From Acidobacteriota bacterium (GTDB taxonomy: Bacteria > Acidobacteriota > Terriglobia > UBA7540): a DNA stretch of 25,188 bases. The DNA lies in NCBI GenBank assembly GCA_003224635.1, contig QHZK01000065.1, forward strand, positions 1 through 25,188, in the 5' to 3' direction. Under the pieces are notes generated by a model. That model ran no database searches, was not told where the DNA came from, and worked only from the letters and a program-made list of their open reading frames with translations. The translations under genes and the position numbers were made by a program. Below are positions 1 through 8,315 of this stretch, piece after piece. Positions within the stretch are counted from its first letter, which is position 1; the number at the start of each line of letters is the position of its first letter.

Positions 1-1392
1 AAGACTCCTCTGGACTGGCGGGAGAGGACCGAGCGAGAAGAAATCGCCCCTAATTTCGAATTGGACTCCACCGTTGCCCATTCAGGCAGGCGCTCAGCGA
101 AGCTTTCTGCAAAAGGTAGTCCGGGCACATTTGGCTACTGGGTGACAAGCATCACGGGCCTGCCAGATTCCAATACCCGTTTGACCAACCACATCCCCAC
201 AGAGCCGGTTGTCAGGGCCAAGGGTTTTCTCGCCGAGAGGCGGTATCGATTTCGTTGCTACTTTCGGGCACGAGGAATTAAATCCATCGACAAGAGCATA
301 TCGATCAAGGCTCGGTGGAAAAACGCGCGTGGCGAGGAAATTCTCGGCGAATACATAACCTCCCATAAATTGCAGGGAGAATGGCACGAAGCTGAAGGCA
401 TACTGGCTGCGCCATTGTTTGCGAAGAGTGTCGACCTGGAATTAGTGCTCCAATGGACGCCAACCGGGACTGTTTGGTGGGATGATGTGAGCCTCGAGCA
501 AATTTCGCCTCCTCAAGAGAGAAAGATCAAAGTGGCTACAGTCAGTTACGAGCCTCCACGTCCCTCCACACCCGACAAAAATCGCAATTTCTTCGCTGAA
601 AAAGTGGCGGCTGCAGGAAAGGCAGGCGCGGACATCATTTGCCTGGGCGAGGGGATCACGAAGGCCTCCACTGACAAGAATTTTGCGGAGGTCGCGGAGT
701 CCGTACCCGGGCCGACTAGCCAAGTTCTGGGCGACGTGGCAAAAAAGTATCACATGTATGTGATAGCCGGTATCTACGAGAGGAAAGAAGCTATCGTGTA
801 CAATACGGCGCTTCTGATTGACCGTGAAGGCAAGGTCTTCGGCAAATATCGCAAAACGCATCTTCCTGAAGACGAGGTGACCGGCGGAGTTACGCCAGGC
901 GACACCTACCCCGTTTTCAAGACTGACTTTGGGACGGTCGGGCTGGAGATCTGCTACGACAATTTCTTTCCCGAGGTAGCCAGAAGCTTGGCCCTGAAGG
1001 GCGCAGAAATCATCTTTCTGCCGATCTCGGGCGATGGCCGTGGTAACGGCTACGCATGGGATATCGTGGCGCGTTGCCGGGCCATCGACAACGCTGTATA
1101 CCTGATTGCCTCGAACTACAGTCAAAAACGAAGCCTTGTCGTCGATCCAAATGGGCAGATTCTTGCAGATACAAAGGGAAGTGGTATGGTCACGGCGGAA
1201 ATTGACCTTGATGGCCGTACCTTCGATCGCTGGCTATCGTTCCCGTCTTACGGAGAGTGGAAAAGCCTTTACCCCAAGGAGAGGCGCGCAGGGACCTACG
1301 GAATCTTGCTGCGCGATAGTAAGGACAGTTATGTTCACGGAAACAACGAAGAGGCTGACATGCCCTCGGCCTACGACCAGCGCGCTCGTTGA
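1..1392 (+). CDS. Carbon-nitrogen hydrolase (nitrilase superfamily) with N-terminal carbohydrate-binding-like region, 5' partial
   Basis: The reading frame is open from the first base, so the start lies outside the window. The TTG at 61 is unlikely to be the real start, because the codons before it continue the same beta-rich domain. Counting from codon 61, residues 1-165 resemble the beta-sandwich modules that precede hydrolases, with many Trp and Tyr and the phrase TVWWDDVSLE near the end. From about residue 173 a nitrilase fold begins (IKVATVSYEPPR). The Glu-Lys-Cys triad is visible: Glu197 in CLGEGIT, Lys265 in YRKTHLPEDE and Cys298 in GLEICYDNFFPE. The family hydrolyses non-peptide C-N bonds of amides or nitriles; the substrate cannot be told. 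The protein may be exported with the sandwich domain binding a surface or glycan (inference). The family call is secure, the substrate unknown. Confidence 0.88.
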   Translation, partial: KTPLDWRERTEREEIAPNFELDSTVAHSGRRSAKLSAKGSPGTFGYWVTSITGLPDSNTRLTNHIPTEPVVRAKGFLAERRYRFRCYFRARGIKSIDKSISIKARWKNARGEEILGEYITSHKLQGEWHEAEGILAAPLFAKSVDLELVLQWTPTGTVWWDDVSLEQISPPQERKIKVATVSYEPPRPSTPDKNRNFFAEKVAAAGKAGADIICLGEGITKASTDKNFAEVAESVPGPTSQVLGDVAKKYHMYVIAGIYERKEAIVYNTALLIDREGKVFGKYRKTHLPEDEVTGGVTPGDTYPVFKTDFGTVGLEICYDNFFPEVARSLALKGAEIIFLPISGDGRGNGYAWDIVARCRAIDNAVYLIASNYSQKRSLVVDPNGQILADTKGSGMVTAEIDLDGRTFDRWLSFPSYGEWKSLYPKERRAGTYGILLRDSKDSYVHGNNEEADMPSAYDQRAR

Positions 1393-1639
1393 CCACAAGA
1401 GGCAAGCCAGGCCTTCCATTCAGTAGCCTGCGCAGGAAGCCGGGCAAGCCGCAGTGCACTCATTCGCCAAGTTGTTGACGCCTTCAGGAGCCTCATCGAA
1501 ACTCGCTCAACAACCGCGTTCGTCCCAAAGCCCCGTAAAAAAGAACTGGCCCTGTGCATTGAAGGGAGCTGTGACGCGGAGCCTTTGGTATTACAGCAAC
1601 CACACGATTTCGGATTTCCGGTTGGGATATGTGCAGGAC

Positions 1640-2105
1640 GCCGGGCGTAGCCTGAGCGAGGGCGCCGTTAACCATGATGGTAAGTTTTGGAATTTCTTCA
1701 TTCACGACGATTTCCGAGCCGCGAAAAACTTGTCATTCAACCTGGGGCTCGCTACGAGTATCACCAGTTGCCCACCGACCGAAGGGATGTAGGTGCAACC
1801 TTGTTTCCACTTCCGGGCAAGCCATGGTTTCAGCATGGCAACGCGATGCTAATCGTGCCGGGGTCGGCAATTCAGGCCCGCGCATCCTCGATGGGCCGGG
1901 GCTTCAGAACTGGGACTTCAGCTTCATCAAGAACAATCCGTTGACAGAGCGTATCAAGCTGCAGTTTCGTGCCGAGTTCTTCAATGGTTTCAACCAGCCA
2001 CACTTCGGTGATCCGAACACCAGGATACTCAAGGCAACCACGGCCAAGATTACCAGGGCGGGCAAGCCTCGAAATATTCAATTTGGTCTGAAGTTCATCT
2101 GGTAA
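1640..2105 (+). pseudogene. Remnant of an Oar-like TonB-dependent receptor (barrel and C-terminus, internally deleted)
   Basis: Three frames carry consecutive pieces of a TonB-dependent receptor barrel. Frame 2 around 1680-1750 reads WNFFIHDDFRAAKNLSFNLG, a typical mid-barrel strand. The expected continuation, ARYEYHQLPTDRRD, lies in frame 1 from about 1750, so there is an indel near 1745-1750. From about 1865 frame 3 reads GNSGPRILDGPGLQNWDFSF and ends RNIQFGLKFIW before TAA, which is the standard C-terminal strand with an aromatic last residue. In intact receptors the two blocks are separated by a few hundred residues; here the gap is about 35 codons, so there is also an internal deletion. 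No plug or N-terminal region is present. It cannot make a working receptor. The intact relative is at 17.9-20.6 kb. Confidence 0.8.
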
Positions 2106-2353
2106 GGCGTGGGCGTTCAACAACATCACCTCGATCATTCCGCGCGCGACAAGCTCTTTGCCGCCGCGCCGAGTAGAATGTCTAGAAAGCTCAGAAAGCG
2201 CGCTGGGCGAAACTGCGGCAGCAAGGGGGCGGCTAAGGGCTGATCGGGTCGTAATTGGCGACAATCAGACTGGGCCGAAAAGAAAGAAGCCAGCCGCAAG
2301 AATGAGCAACTGGCCCTCAAGAAACGAATAGCCCCAGCGAGACCGTGTGCGAA
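2106..2353. other. Unassigned spacer
   Basis: Between the receptor scar and the protease scar I see no reading frame with recognisable protein, no clear hairpin with a T-run and no repeat. It is probably eroded sequence. Confidence 0.4.
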
Positions 2354-2626
2354 CTACGCAAGCGTCATCGGGAGGGGCACCAGTTGACGGCGCACGGGAT
2401 CGAGCGACAAGCCCATAGATTCAAGGGTATAGGCACCCAGCAAAGTGCTGTCTCCTTCTTCGTCGAAGATAACCGTTGCTACACCGACGCGATCCTGGTA
2501 CTTAAACAAGCCACGCCGATCTGTCTTTCGATGGTCTGGCCATTCGCCGGGCGCAACGTTTGCGCCTTGAGAGGATTGATCCCTAACCGCTGGAGCACGG
2601 CGCGAGGAACAAGTGGCTTATCGGCG
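2354..2626 (-). pseudogene. Remnant of a clan AA (retropepsin-like) aspartic protease, 5'-truncated and frameshifted
   Basis: On the minus strand one frame reads LVPRAVLQRLGINPLKAQTL followed by RPANGQTIERQIGVA and then goes off. The family continuation, DRVGVATVIFDEEGDSTLLG, runs in the next frame from about 2505 and ends ESMGLSLDPVRRQLVPLP... at the TAG at 2354-2356. Together these match the C-terminal two thirds of bacterial clan AA aspartic proteases, including the LLG(A/V)xxLE and LDPxRRxLVP signatures. The indel lies near 2503-2510 (plus strand ...acttaaacaagcc...). The N-terminal segment with the catalytic Asp-Thr-Gly is missing: homology starts just after where DTGA would be, exactly at the 3' end of the cNMP-binding/DUF1003 gene. 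The product would be inactive. The family assignment rests on remembered motifs, not on a search. Confidence 0.72.
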
Positions 2627-3484
2627 AGAGCTGGGGGAATCTCCACCTCCTTCCGATGTTTTTCTACGGAGCAGATCTTCGACGTCGCTAATCTTGTCCC
2701 CCAGTAGATTCAGTTTGCGCGCCAAGCCTTGAATTTCGGACTCGGCACGGCGGTTGACTTCGTAATCGAGTTCACCGCGCAGGCGATCCTTTGCATCTTG
2801 ACGGTTCTGGCTCATCATAATCACCGGCGCCTGGAGGGAGGCCAGCATGGAGAGGAACAGGTTGAGCAAGATGAAAGGATAGGGATCCCACGCCGATCGG
2901 CCCAAGACTGAATTGATACCCGTGTACAGGCCCAGGGTAACGAGGAACATGATAATGAAAATCCACGACCCGCCAAAGCGGGCGACGGAGTCGGCGATGC
3001 GCTCGCCGAGGGTCGCTTGCTCCTCGATCACCTCGTTCGGGTTGCGGGTGGCGCGAGTGCGCACGAGTTGCTGGGAGGCATGGAACTGGCGCCCCAGCAC
3101 AGCCAACATATCCATTCCAGCGAGCGGCTTGCGTTGCAGCAGAACGGCTATGTCGTCCCGGCTGACTTCGAGGCAGAGCGTTTGTTCGAGGGCCATGGCA
3201 CCGCTTTGATGAGGCGTCTGGTCTAGCATAGAGGCAAAACCAAAGAACTCGCCATGAGCCGGCTCGTCGATTACGACTTCTTGGTGATCTTGGTCCACAG
3301 TGGTGACCTGGACTCTCCCGGAAACCACGACGTAGGCTTGTCCGCCTGCTTCGCCGATCTTGTAGATGCGCTGGCGCGGGGCGAATTTCGTGAGTTCGAC
3401 CTGTCCGGCTAGGACAGCGGTTTCCTCGTCGTCCAGTAGAGCAAAGAGCGGAACATGTCTCAGCACTTCTGGGTTGCATGGCAT
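2618..3484 (-). CDS. Cyclic nucleotide-binding domain / DUF1003 membrane protein
   Basis: A 288-aa protein with two parts. Residues about 8-125 form a cNMP-binding beta-roll (LRHVPLFALLDDEE, IYKIGEAGGQAYVVVSGRV, GEFFGFASML). Residues about 160-265 match DUF1003, with TM helices near 170-193 (GGSWIFIIMFLVTLGLYTGI) and 203-225 (YPFILLNLFLSMLASLQAP), then MMSQNRQ and a charged coiled-coil-like tail. ATG at 3484 is preceded by GAGGTG with five-base spacing. Other CNB proteins gate channels or control transcription; here the sensory domain is joined to a two-helix membrane module of unknown function. The position equivalent to the phosphate-binding loop (GEFFGFASMLDQTPHQSGAM) lacks the Arg that follows the loop in classical cAMP binders, so the ligand is uncertain. 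The gene stands alone. The 3' end abuts the protease remnant. Confidence 0.88.
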   Translation of the reverse strand: MPCNPEVLRHVPLFALLDDEETAVLAGQVELTKFAPRQRIYKIGEAGGQAYVVVSGRVQVTTVDQDHQEVVIDEPAHGEFFGFASMLDQTPHQSGAMALEQTLCLEVSRDDIAVLLQRKPLAGMDMLAVLGRQFHASQQLVRTRATRNPNEVIEEQATLGERIADSVARFGGSWIFIIMFLVTLGLYTGINSVLGRSAWDPYPFILLNLFLSMLASLQAPVIMMSQNRQDAKDRLRGELDYEVNRRAESEIQGLARKLNLLGDKISDVEDLLRRKTSEGGGDSPSSRR

Positions 3485-3899
3485 CAGTCACCTCGCCCGC
3501 TAGAAGTGGATCGTGTCCGATCCATCCTGGAGCATCGCACGGATGAGGGAGAGGCGACAACAGAACGGGGAGCGGCCTGCATTAGTCCGTGAAGGTGTCT
3601 TGAGCCCCAGCTTCCTCCGCACGATGTGCCCCACCCCGTGCGGCGTGATTTTCCGCTTGAACTCCTAACTGTTCCCTCGGTGAAGGCATTGCGTTCTCGC
3701 CAAGTGGTGTTCGTTTCCGGACACGCCAATCCCAAATCTGGAAAAAACAAGCCAGCAGAGCTAACTAGCCCACACTCTCAGCTTTGTCTCAGCATTTCAA
3801 TCAATTAGCCTGTAGACTCGACTTGGCATAGAATGTGCCTTTTGAATTGAGGAGTAGTGTGCGGTCTAAAAGGCTGCACATTCAATCCCAGGTGAGCTT
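3485..3899. other. Intergenic region between the CNB/DUF1003 gene and the permease
   Basis: This 415-bp stretch holds the divergent leaders of the two flanking genes. On the minus strand, 3600-3670 reads EFKRKITPHGVGHIVRRKLG, which resembles a short DNA-binding helix-turn-helix end. It is bounded by a stop upstream and no wider homology is evident, so I treat it as a possible scrap only. The last 100 bases are AT-richer and hold the candidate promoter of the permease. Confidence 0.4.
3805..3834 (+). promoter_or_regulatory. Candidate sigma70-type promoter for the permease
   Basis: TTAGCC and TAGAAT are separated by 18 bases, about 65 bases before the permease ATG, in an AT-richer patch. The -10 element is good and the -35 element poor. 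This is a visual match only. Confidence 0.3.
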
Positions 3900-5643
3900 A
3901 TGGGAGCTTTGGTACAAGGGCTTCGTTACGGGTTGCACATGCTGGCCAAGAATCCCGGCTTCACGGCGGTGGCCGTGCTGACGCTGGCACTCGGCATCGG
4001 CGCGAACACTGCAATTTTCAGCCTGATCGACGCCGCCATGCTGCGGCCCCTGGCCTATCCTGAGCCAGACCGCCTGGTCCACTTTGCGTGGCGCTGGCGC
4101 GAAGGATCGATCGACGCGCTGACTCCACTCGAGTATCAGTATTGGAAGGATCACAGCCGCTCATTTGAGTCGTTCGCCACCTATAGCACCGGCCAGGGGT
4201 TGAACCTGGCGAGCGGCGACCACGCCGACTACGTCCTGGGCGGCTCCGTGTCGCTCGATTTCTTCAAAGTGCTGCGCGTCAATCCGATGCTCGGGCGAAC
4301 GTTCACGGCTGACGAGGATCGTCCCCATGGGCCGCGCGTGTATCTGGTGAGCTACGGGTTGTGGCGCCCAGTTCGCAAGCGACCCGGCGATGGTCGAGCG
4401 CGCGATCACCATCAACGGCAATCCCTACACCGTGGTCGGCGTCCTGCCCGTCAGCTTCCGCTTCATTCCCCCGTTCAGCGAGACCATCGATGTCTGGATG
4501 CCGATGGGGCTCGAGGTTGATCCCGCCGACCAGGGTCACAATTACGCGGCTATTGCGCGCCTCAAGCCCGGCGTCACGCTTGCGCAGGCGCAAGCTGAGG
4601 CCGCGAGCCTGCTCACTCCGTTTCGCGCGGATTACCCCAAGCACCTGGGCGAGGGTGAGCGCGGCTTGGACCTTTCGAGTTATCAGCAATACCTGCCCGC
4701 GACACTCGCCGCTATCTTCTGGTGCTTTCTGGGCGTGGTGGGCCTGGTTCTGGCCATCGCCGCCGCCAACGTCGTCAACCTGCTGCTTGGCCGCGCGGCG
4801 AGCCGGCAGAATGAAATGGCGGTGCGTTTGGCGCTAGGAGCGAGCGGATGGAGGCTGATCCGGCAGTCCGCCACGGAGACGTTGCTGATCACGCTCCTCG
4901 GAGGAGCCGCGGGCCTGGTGGTGGCGCCTTGGGGGCTCGACGCCCTTGTCGCGCTCGCGCCCAAAGACTTCTTGCCCGTCGTGGCCGGCTACGGCTGGCT
5001 CGACCTGCGGGTACTCGGTTTCGCCTTGGCAGTGACGCTGGCGGTGGGGCTCGCGACCGGGATCATACCCGCTCTCCGCGTGGTGCGGCTTAATCTAGGC
5101 AATACCTTGAAGGAAGGCGGAAGGGGGGTCGGTCGCGAGCCTCGGCCGCGCCCGCTTGCGGCCGGCTTGGTGGCGGGCGAGATCACCCTGTCTACGGTTC
5201 TTCTGGCTGGTGCGCTGCTGCTGATCGTCAGCCTCTTTGACCTCCTCGCGGTCCGGCCGGGTTTCAATCCCGAGCAGCTCTGGACCTTCCGGATGTCGCT
5301 GCCGGCGGAGAAATTCAAAACTATTACCCAGGCGTGGAATTTCGAGCAGCAGGTCAGCGACCGGCTGCGGACGCTGCCCGGCGTCAGCCAGGTTGCGACC
5401 GCCTCCAACCTTCCCCTCGAGTGGGGATTCAACTTCGGCATTGACGTGGTGGACGGGGGAGAGAAAGCTCACGTTTACATCATGGCGAGGGCCGTCAGCC
5501 CAGGCTACTTCGAGACCATGGGGATTCCGGTCCTCCTCGGGCGCGGGTTCGGCGACACGGATATGGCGGGCTCGGCGCCGGTTGTGCTCGTCAATCAGAC
5601 GCTGGCGCGCCGCTTTGCCAAAGGACGCGATCCGCTGGGCGCG
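3900..5643 (+). pseudogene. ADOP/MacB-type ABC permease, frameshifted and 3'-truncated
   Basis: The gene begins at ATG 3900, six bases after AGGTGA, with the standard N-terminus of acidobacterial ADOP permeases (GLHMLAKNPGFTAVAVLTLA, IGANTAIFSLIDAAMLRPL). A MacB-like periplasmic core follows. After VYLVSYGLW the frame is lost; the family sequence (QFASDPAMVERAITINGNPY) continues one frame over. Removing one C from the CCC at 4367-4369 restores it, so a single-base insertion explains the break. The second frame then carries the first FtsX domain (VGLVLAIAAANVVNLLLGRA, RQNEMAVRLALGASGWRLIR) and the second periplasmic half. Homology stops at RFAKGRDPLGA near 5643, before the second FtsX domain; the frame ends at TAA 5680-5682. 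Full-length relatives are about 800-900 aa and act in macrolide/lipoprotein-type export or unknown transport. As read, it is non-functional. Confidence 0.85.
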
Positions 5644-5740
5644 CTACCTTGTATGGTGCGTGCACGAAATCAGACGGATTAAGTCCTGCCCATGCGGAAA
5701 GAGCGGCCATGCTCGACGCATCGGGCCTGCGTCCCTGCGT

Positions 5741-6118
5741 CTTCTTGAAGACGCTGATGAGGCCCGACGCCACGAGCGGCTGGAGCACGGGTTGGGCAGA
5801 CTCAAGTGGATTGTAGGCCAGCGGGTGCGCCGTCCGGGACGTTGAAATAAATCAGATCGGCTGGCCTTTGTTGGGGCACCAGGTGCAGGACATGCTCCAC
5901 CAAATCACCATGAGGATCGAGCAGCGCGAAGCCTTCGCCGTGCATGAGGTACTGGCGGCCGAGATTCACGATCAAGGTGGACTTGCCGGTGCCGGTCTTC
6001 CGATGATGTACAGGTGGGCGCGGCGGTCGGCGCGCTTGATGCCGAAGCGTCGATGATCGTTGCGGAAGTTTGTGACGGCTAACGCGGTGATCCTGTTATC
6101 CGATCCTGGCTGTTCCAT
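5741..6118 (-). pseudogene. Remnant of a TraG/VirD4-like (DUF87/HerA-type) conjugative-transfer ATPase, 5' end
   Basis: From ATG 6118 the minus strand reads MEQPGSDNRITALAVTNFRN, then HRRFGIKRADRRAHLYIIG, the usual opening of the TraG/VirD4-like ATPases that carry a DUF87/TraM-recognition domain. The Walker A that should follow is broken by a one-base loss near 5998-6003; in the next frame it reads KTGTGKSTLIVNLGRQYLM and LLDPHGDLVEHVL. A second indel near 5821-5828 splits PDG from HPLAYNPLESAQPVLQPLV and ASGLISVFKK, after which homology ends abruptly at about 5741. Intact proteins continue for several hundred residues with Walker B and TraM-recognition parts, all absent here. It is a vestige of a conjugative or integrative element, or of a HerA-type ATPase (inference). 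The start lies inside the extended end of the ACT-domain gene. Confidence 0.78.
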
Positions 6119-6677
6119 GGAGCGATGCTTTCAGGTTAAGGGAGCGGCAGGAATAACAGAGACCAGCGAACTTGCCAGGATGGATTGATGTTGCGGATTG
6201 TCGCAGTCGAGGCGGCGGGCCACCCCCGCCCGCGCAAGGGCGGCCCGCAGCGGTATAGGCTCTAGCTTCCCTGGCGGCGGTCACGATCTGATCCAGAATC
6301 GCCGCCGCCTTGGCGACATCCGCAACGCCAAAAATCAGCAGCGATGCGTTCGTCCCCGGCTCGACTCCGCAGTGGGCGTGGTCGATGTTGATGTTCGCTT
6401 CGCCGAGCCGCGAGGCGACGCGCGCCAGCTCGCCCGCGCGGTGCGGGAGCTTGACCTGAGCAACTTCGTCCTCGGTGTAAGTCAACCGTTCACCATCGAG
6501 AACCGTTTTGGCCGTCTTCGGATTGTCCACCACGATACAAACCTGGCTTTTGTCTTCCGACGGGAAAGCTTGGAAGGCCAGGATTTTCACGCCGCGATCG
6601 GCCAGCGTTCGGCAGACTTGACCGAGAGTTCCCGGCCGATCTTCCAATCGAATTGTAAATTCTTTGGACGTGGGCAT
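6096..6677 (-). CDS. Double ACT-domain protein with an abnormal C-terminal tail
   Basis: Residues 1-70 and 73-135 are two ACT domains: EFTIRLEDRPGTLGQVCRTL with VVDNPKTAKTVL, then VAQVKLPHRAGELARVASRL with GVEPGTNASLLIFGVADV. ACT domains bind small ligands, usually amino acids; with no catalytic domain this is a stand-alone sensor or modulator of unknown partner. ATG 6677 follows GGAGGTGAATCAGC, a very strong ribosome site. Family members of this kind end at about residue 135; here residues 140-193 are a Gly/Pro/Arg-rich stretch without recognisable homology that runs into the start of the TraG-like remnant. A one-base indel around the GCCGCCAGGGAAGCTAG segment (about 6255-6275) would bring a TAG into frame, so the tail is probably an artefact of a lost stop. 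A decayed paralogue lies at 11475-11861. Confidence 0.85.
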   Translation of the reverse strand: MPTSKEFTIRLEDRPGTLGQVCRTLADRGVKILAFQAFPSEDKSQVCIVVDNPKTAKTVLDGERLTYTEDEVAQVKLPHRAGELARVASRLGEANINIDHAHCGVEPGTNASLLIFGVADVAKAAAILDQIVTAAREARAYTAAGRPCAGGGGPPPRLRQSATSIHPGKFAGLCYSCRSLNLKASLHGTARIG

Positions 6678-6936
6678 GCTGATTCACCTCCTGTGATTGC
6701 TTTCGGGAACGGAGGGCGCGGCGTTCCTGGCAAATCGAAACCGTGCGGCCTCGATTTGATCGAGCCGGGATCATACCTCCGCTTTTCGGTTGATTCAAGG
6801 TTCAGGCCTGCGCCGCCGTAGGGCCAGCGTACGAATTAGCTGGAAACCGAAAGAAGGCGGGCAATGTGGTCTGGGTGCACCGCAATGATGAGAAGCCAAC
6901 TTGCCCGCGCTCCGTTCCAACAACTAGTAGGGCTCG
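6678..6936. other. Leader of the ACT gene and unassigned sequence
   Basis: With the following stretch to 7064 this makes about 390 bp without a gene. I see the strong ribosome site of the ACT gene at 6682-6690 (minus) and no other convincing signal, repeat or reading frame. Confidence 0.35.
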
Positions 6937-7064
6937 ATTGATTGTGAGAATAACCTCCGTTTGGGCACTTGTTGCTTTCTCTTGTCCCTACGGGAGTTCC
7001 TTGCCAGACTGACCAATTGCCAGCGGTGATTCGGTTTCCCCTACCTCGGTATGCCGCGCGTCAA

Positions 7065-7937
7065 TCATTTTCCCAGAGGCGGCAGTTCATCGAAACGGAG
7101 CCGGGAATCGACGATTCCGATCTCGACTCGTCGGTTGATGGCCCGCGCATCGGGGCCCTCTCCACGAACCCTGGGGTCGGATTTCCCGAAGCCCTTGCTG
7201 CTGATAATGTTTGGATCGAGCCCCGCTTGAACCAAGTAGTCGCGCACCGCTTCGGCGCGTCTCTGTGAAAGTTTCAGATTGTATTCTTGTGTGCCGATGT
7301 CGTCCGTGTACCCGTAGACATAAATGCTATAGCCCTTCAGGGCGATTAAAACGCCTGCAATCCGGCTAAGCACTTCGCGGTTTTCCGGCCGCACGTCCGA
7401 CCTGTCAAAATCGAATCTTATGGATTTACTCCCCAAGGTCATGATCAAGCCCATGGCTGTCCGCCGGGTGTCAGCGATCTGGCTCAAGGCTGTCTGCAAA
7501 CGATTCAACTCCTCTTCTCGCTGTTTCCGATATTCCTCCGCTTTTTGCTGCGCCAACGTCGCGTCATTCCGCGCAACCTGTGCCTGCTGTTTGGCCACCT
7601 CGGCTTCTTCCTCAGACTTCGCTTTCGCTGTCTCCGCCTGATCTCTCAGTTGAGCCGCCTGCTGTGCATTCGCCTCCGCTTGTGAGGCATGGCGGAGCGC
7701 CACGTCTGATTTTTCCGCGATCTGCCGCAGACTTTGGTTGGTTTGCTCAGCTTGCTTGCTGAGGCCCGCCACTTGAAGTTCGAGGCGATTGAGCCGGCGC
7801 AAAAAGTAGAAAGCGGTGATCACGACAAAGGCTAGACCGATCACCACCCAGAGGAAAGACGTTCGGGCCGCAGACCTTCCAGGCTTACCAGGGAGCTCGT
7901 CTCCGGGAGGCTTCAAGATCACGTTGGGCGAATTCAT
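7065..7937 (-). CDS. OmpA-family peptidoglycan-associated protein with TM anchor and long coiled coil
   Basis: A 290-aa protein. I place the start at ATG 7937 and not at the ATG 42 bases upstream, because AAGGAAGGTG stands seven bases before it. Residues 28-46 are a single membrane helix (SFLWVVIGLAFVVITAFYFL). Residues 50-165 are a coiled coil very rich in Ala, Gln and Glu. Residues about 170-278 are an OmpA-like domain (IRFDFDRSDVRPENREVL, YGYTDDIGTQEYNLKLSQRR, INRRVEIGIV) with the peptidoglycan-binding Asp (TDD, about 212) and Arg (NRR, about 269). The protein likely spans from the inner membrane to the murein layer; the layout resembles MotB- or Pal-like anchors, but no motor partner is nearby. 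It is divergent from the 190-aa secreted protein gene. Confidence 0.9.
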   Translation of the reverse strand: MNSPNVILKPPGDELPGKPGRSAARTSFLWVVIGLAFVVITAFYFLRRLNRLELQVAGLSKQAEQTNQSLRQIAEKSDVALRHASQAEANAQQAAQLRDQAETAKAKSEEEAEVAKQQAQVARNDATLAQQKAEEYRKQREEELNRLQTALSQIADTRRTAMGLIMTLGSKSIRFDFDRSDVRPENREVLSRIAGVLIALKGYSIYVYGYTDDIGTQEYNLKLSQRRAEAVRDYLVQAGLDPNIISSKGFGKSDPRVRGEGPDARAINRRVEIGIVDSRLRFDELPPLGK

Positions 7938-8315
7938 AGGTCCACCTTCCTTATGCATTTTACCCCCCGCGTTTTGCAATTGCCGCGCGGTTTACGCACT
8001 TCGGTTCCGAGCGCATCTCTTTCTGGCCGCCGGGCTTCCATGCTGATTTCAGGTTAACCAGGGCCGACGTTAGGAGAAGAGTGCTCTGAATGGCCGGGGT
8101 GGATCTCAAGGCTGGCCGTGGCTGGCGGGAGGATCGAACGCGGTACGGACAGGGCCTGTCAGGAATCCGCCGGGAAGTTTTGGCACTTCCGGAAAATATT
8201 TGGCTGTAGCGTTATCGTGCGCCGTGCCCAGCCGCGCCTAAAACAAAATCGTTGCCCTACTACTGAGCCGGGCTCATGGTTAGAATGTCTGGGTTCGTTC
8301 TTGAGGAGGTGAAGG
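7938..8315. other. Divergent intergenic region
   Basis: This 378-bp region separates the OmpA-like gene and the secreted 190-aa gene, so it must hold both promoters. It contains an imperfect hairpin (CGGGAAGTTTTGGCACTTCCGG, around 8169-8191), an AT-rich block right after it (aaaatatttgg), and the palindrome described separately at 8264-8276. No reading frame is credible. Confidence 0.4.
8264..8286 (+). promoter_or_regulatory. Palindrome next to a -10-like hexamer upstream of the 190-aa gene
   Basis: TGAGCC-G-GGCTCA is a perfect 6+6 inverted repeat, followed five bases later by TAGAAT, 30 bases before the ATG at 8316. It could be an operator over a promoter spacer. No good -35 hexamer is present, so support is weak. 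Confidence 0.3.

Noticed and set aside
2772..3560. 262-aa minus-strand frame overlapping the CNB/DUF1003 gene
   Set aside because: Out-of-frame reading of the same strand with Arg/Pro-rich nonsense content.
3600..3670. HTH-like piece EFKRKITPHGVGHIVRRKLG on the minus strand
   Set aside because: Too short, stop just upstream, and no family I can name with confidence; kept only as a note.
6962..6978. Sigma54-like GGCAC...TTGC near 6964
   Set aside because: Spacing between the two halves is wrong for sigma54.
8118..8160. tRNA 3' end-like string on the minus strand (GTTCGATCCTCCCGCC)
   Set aside because: No matching T-stem, anticodon arm or acceptor stem can be built around it.
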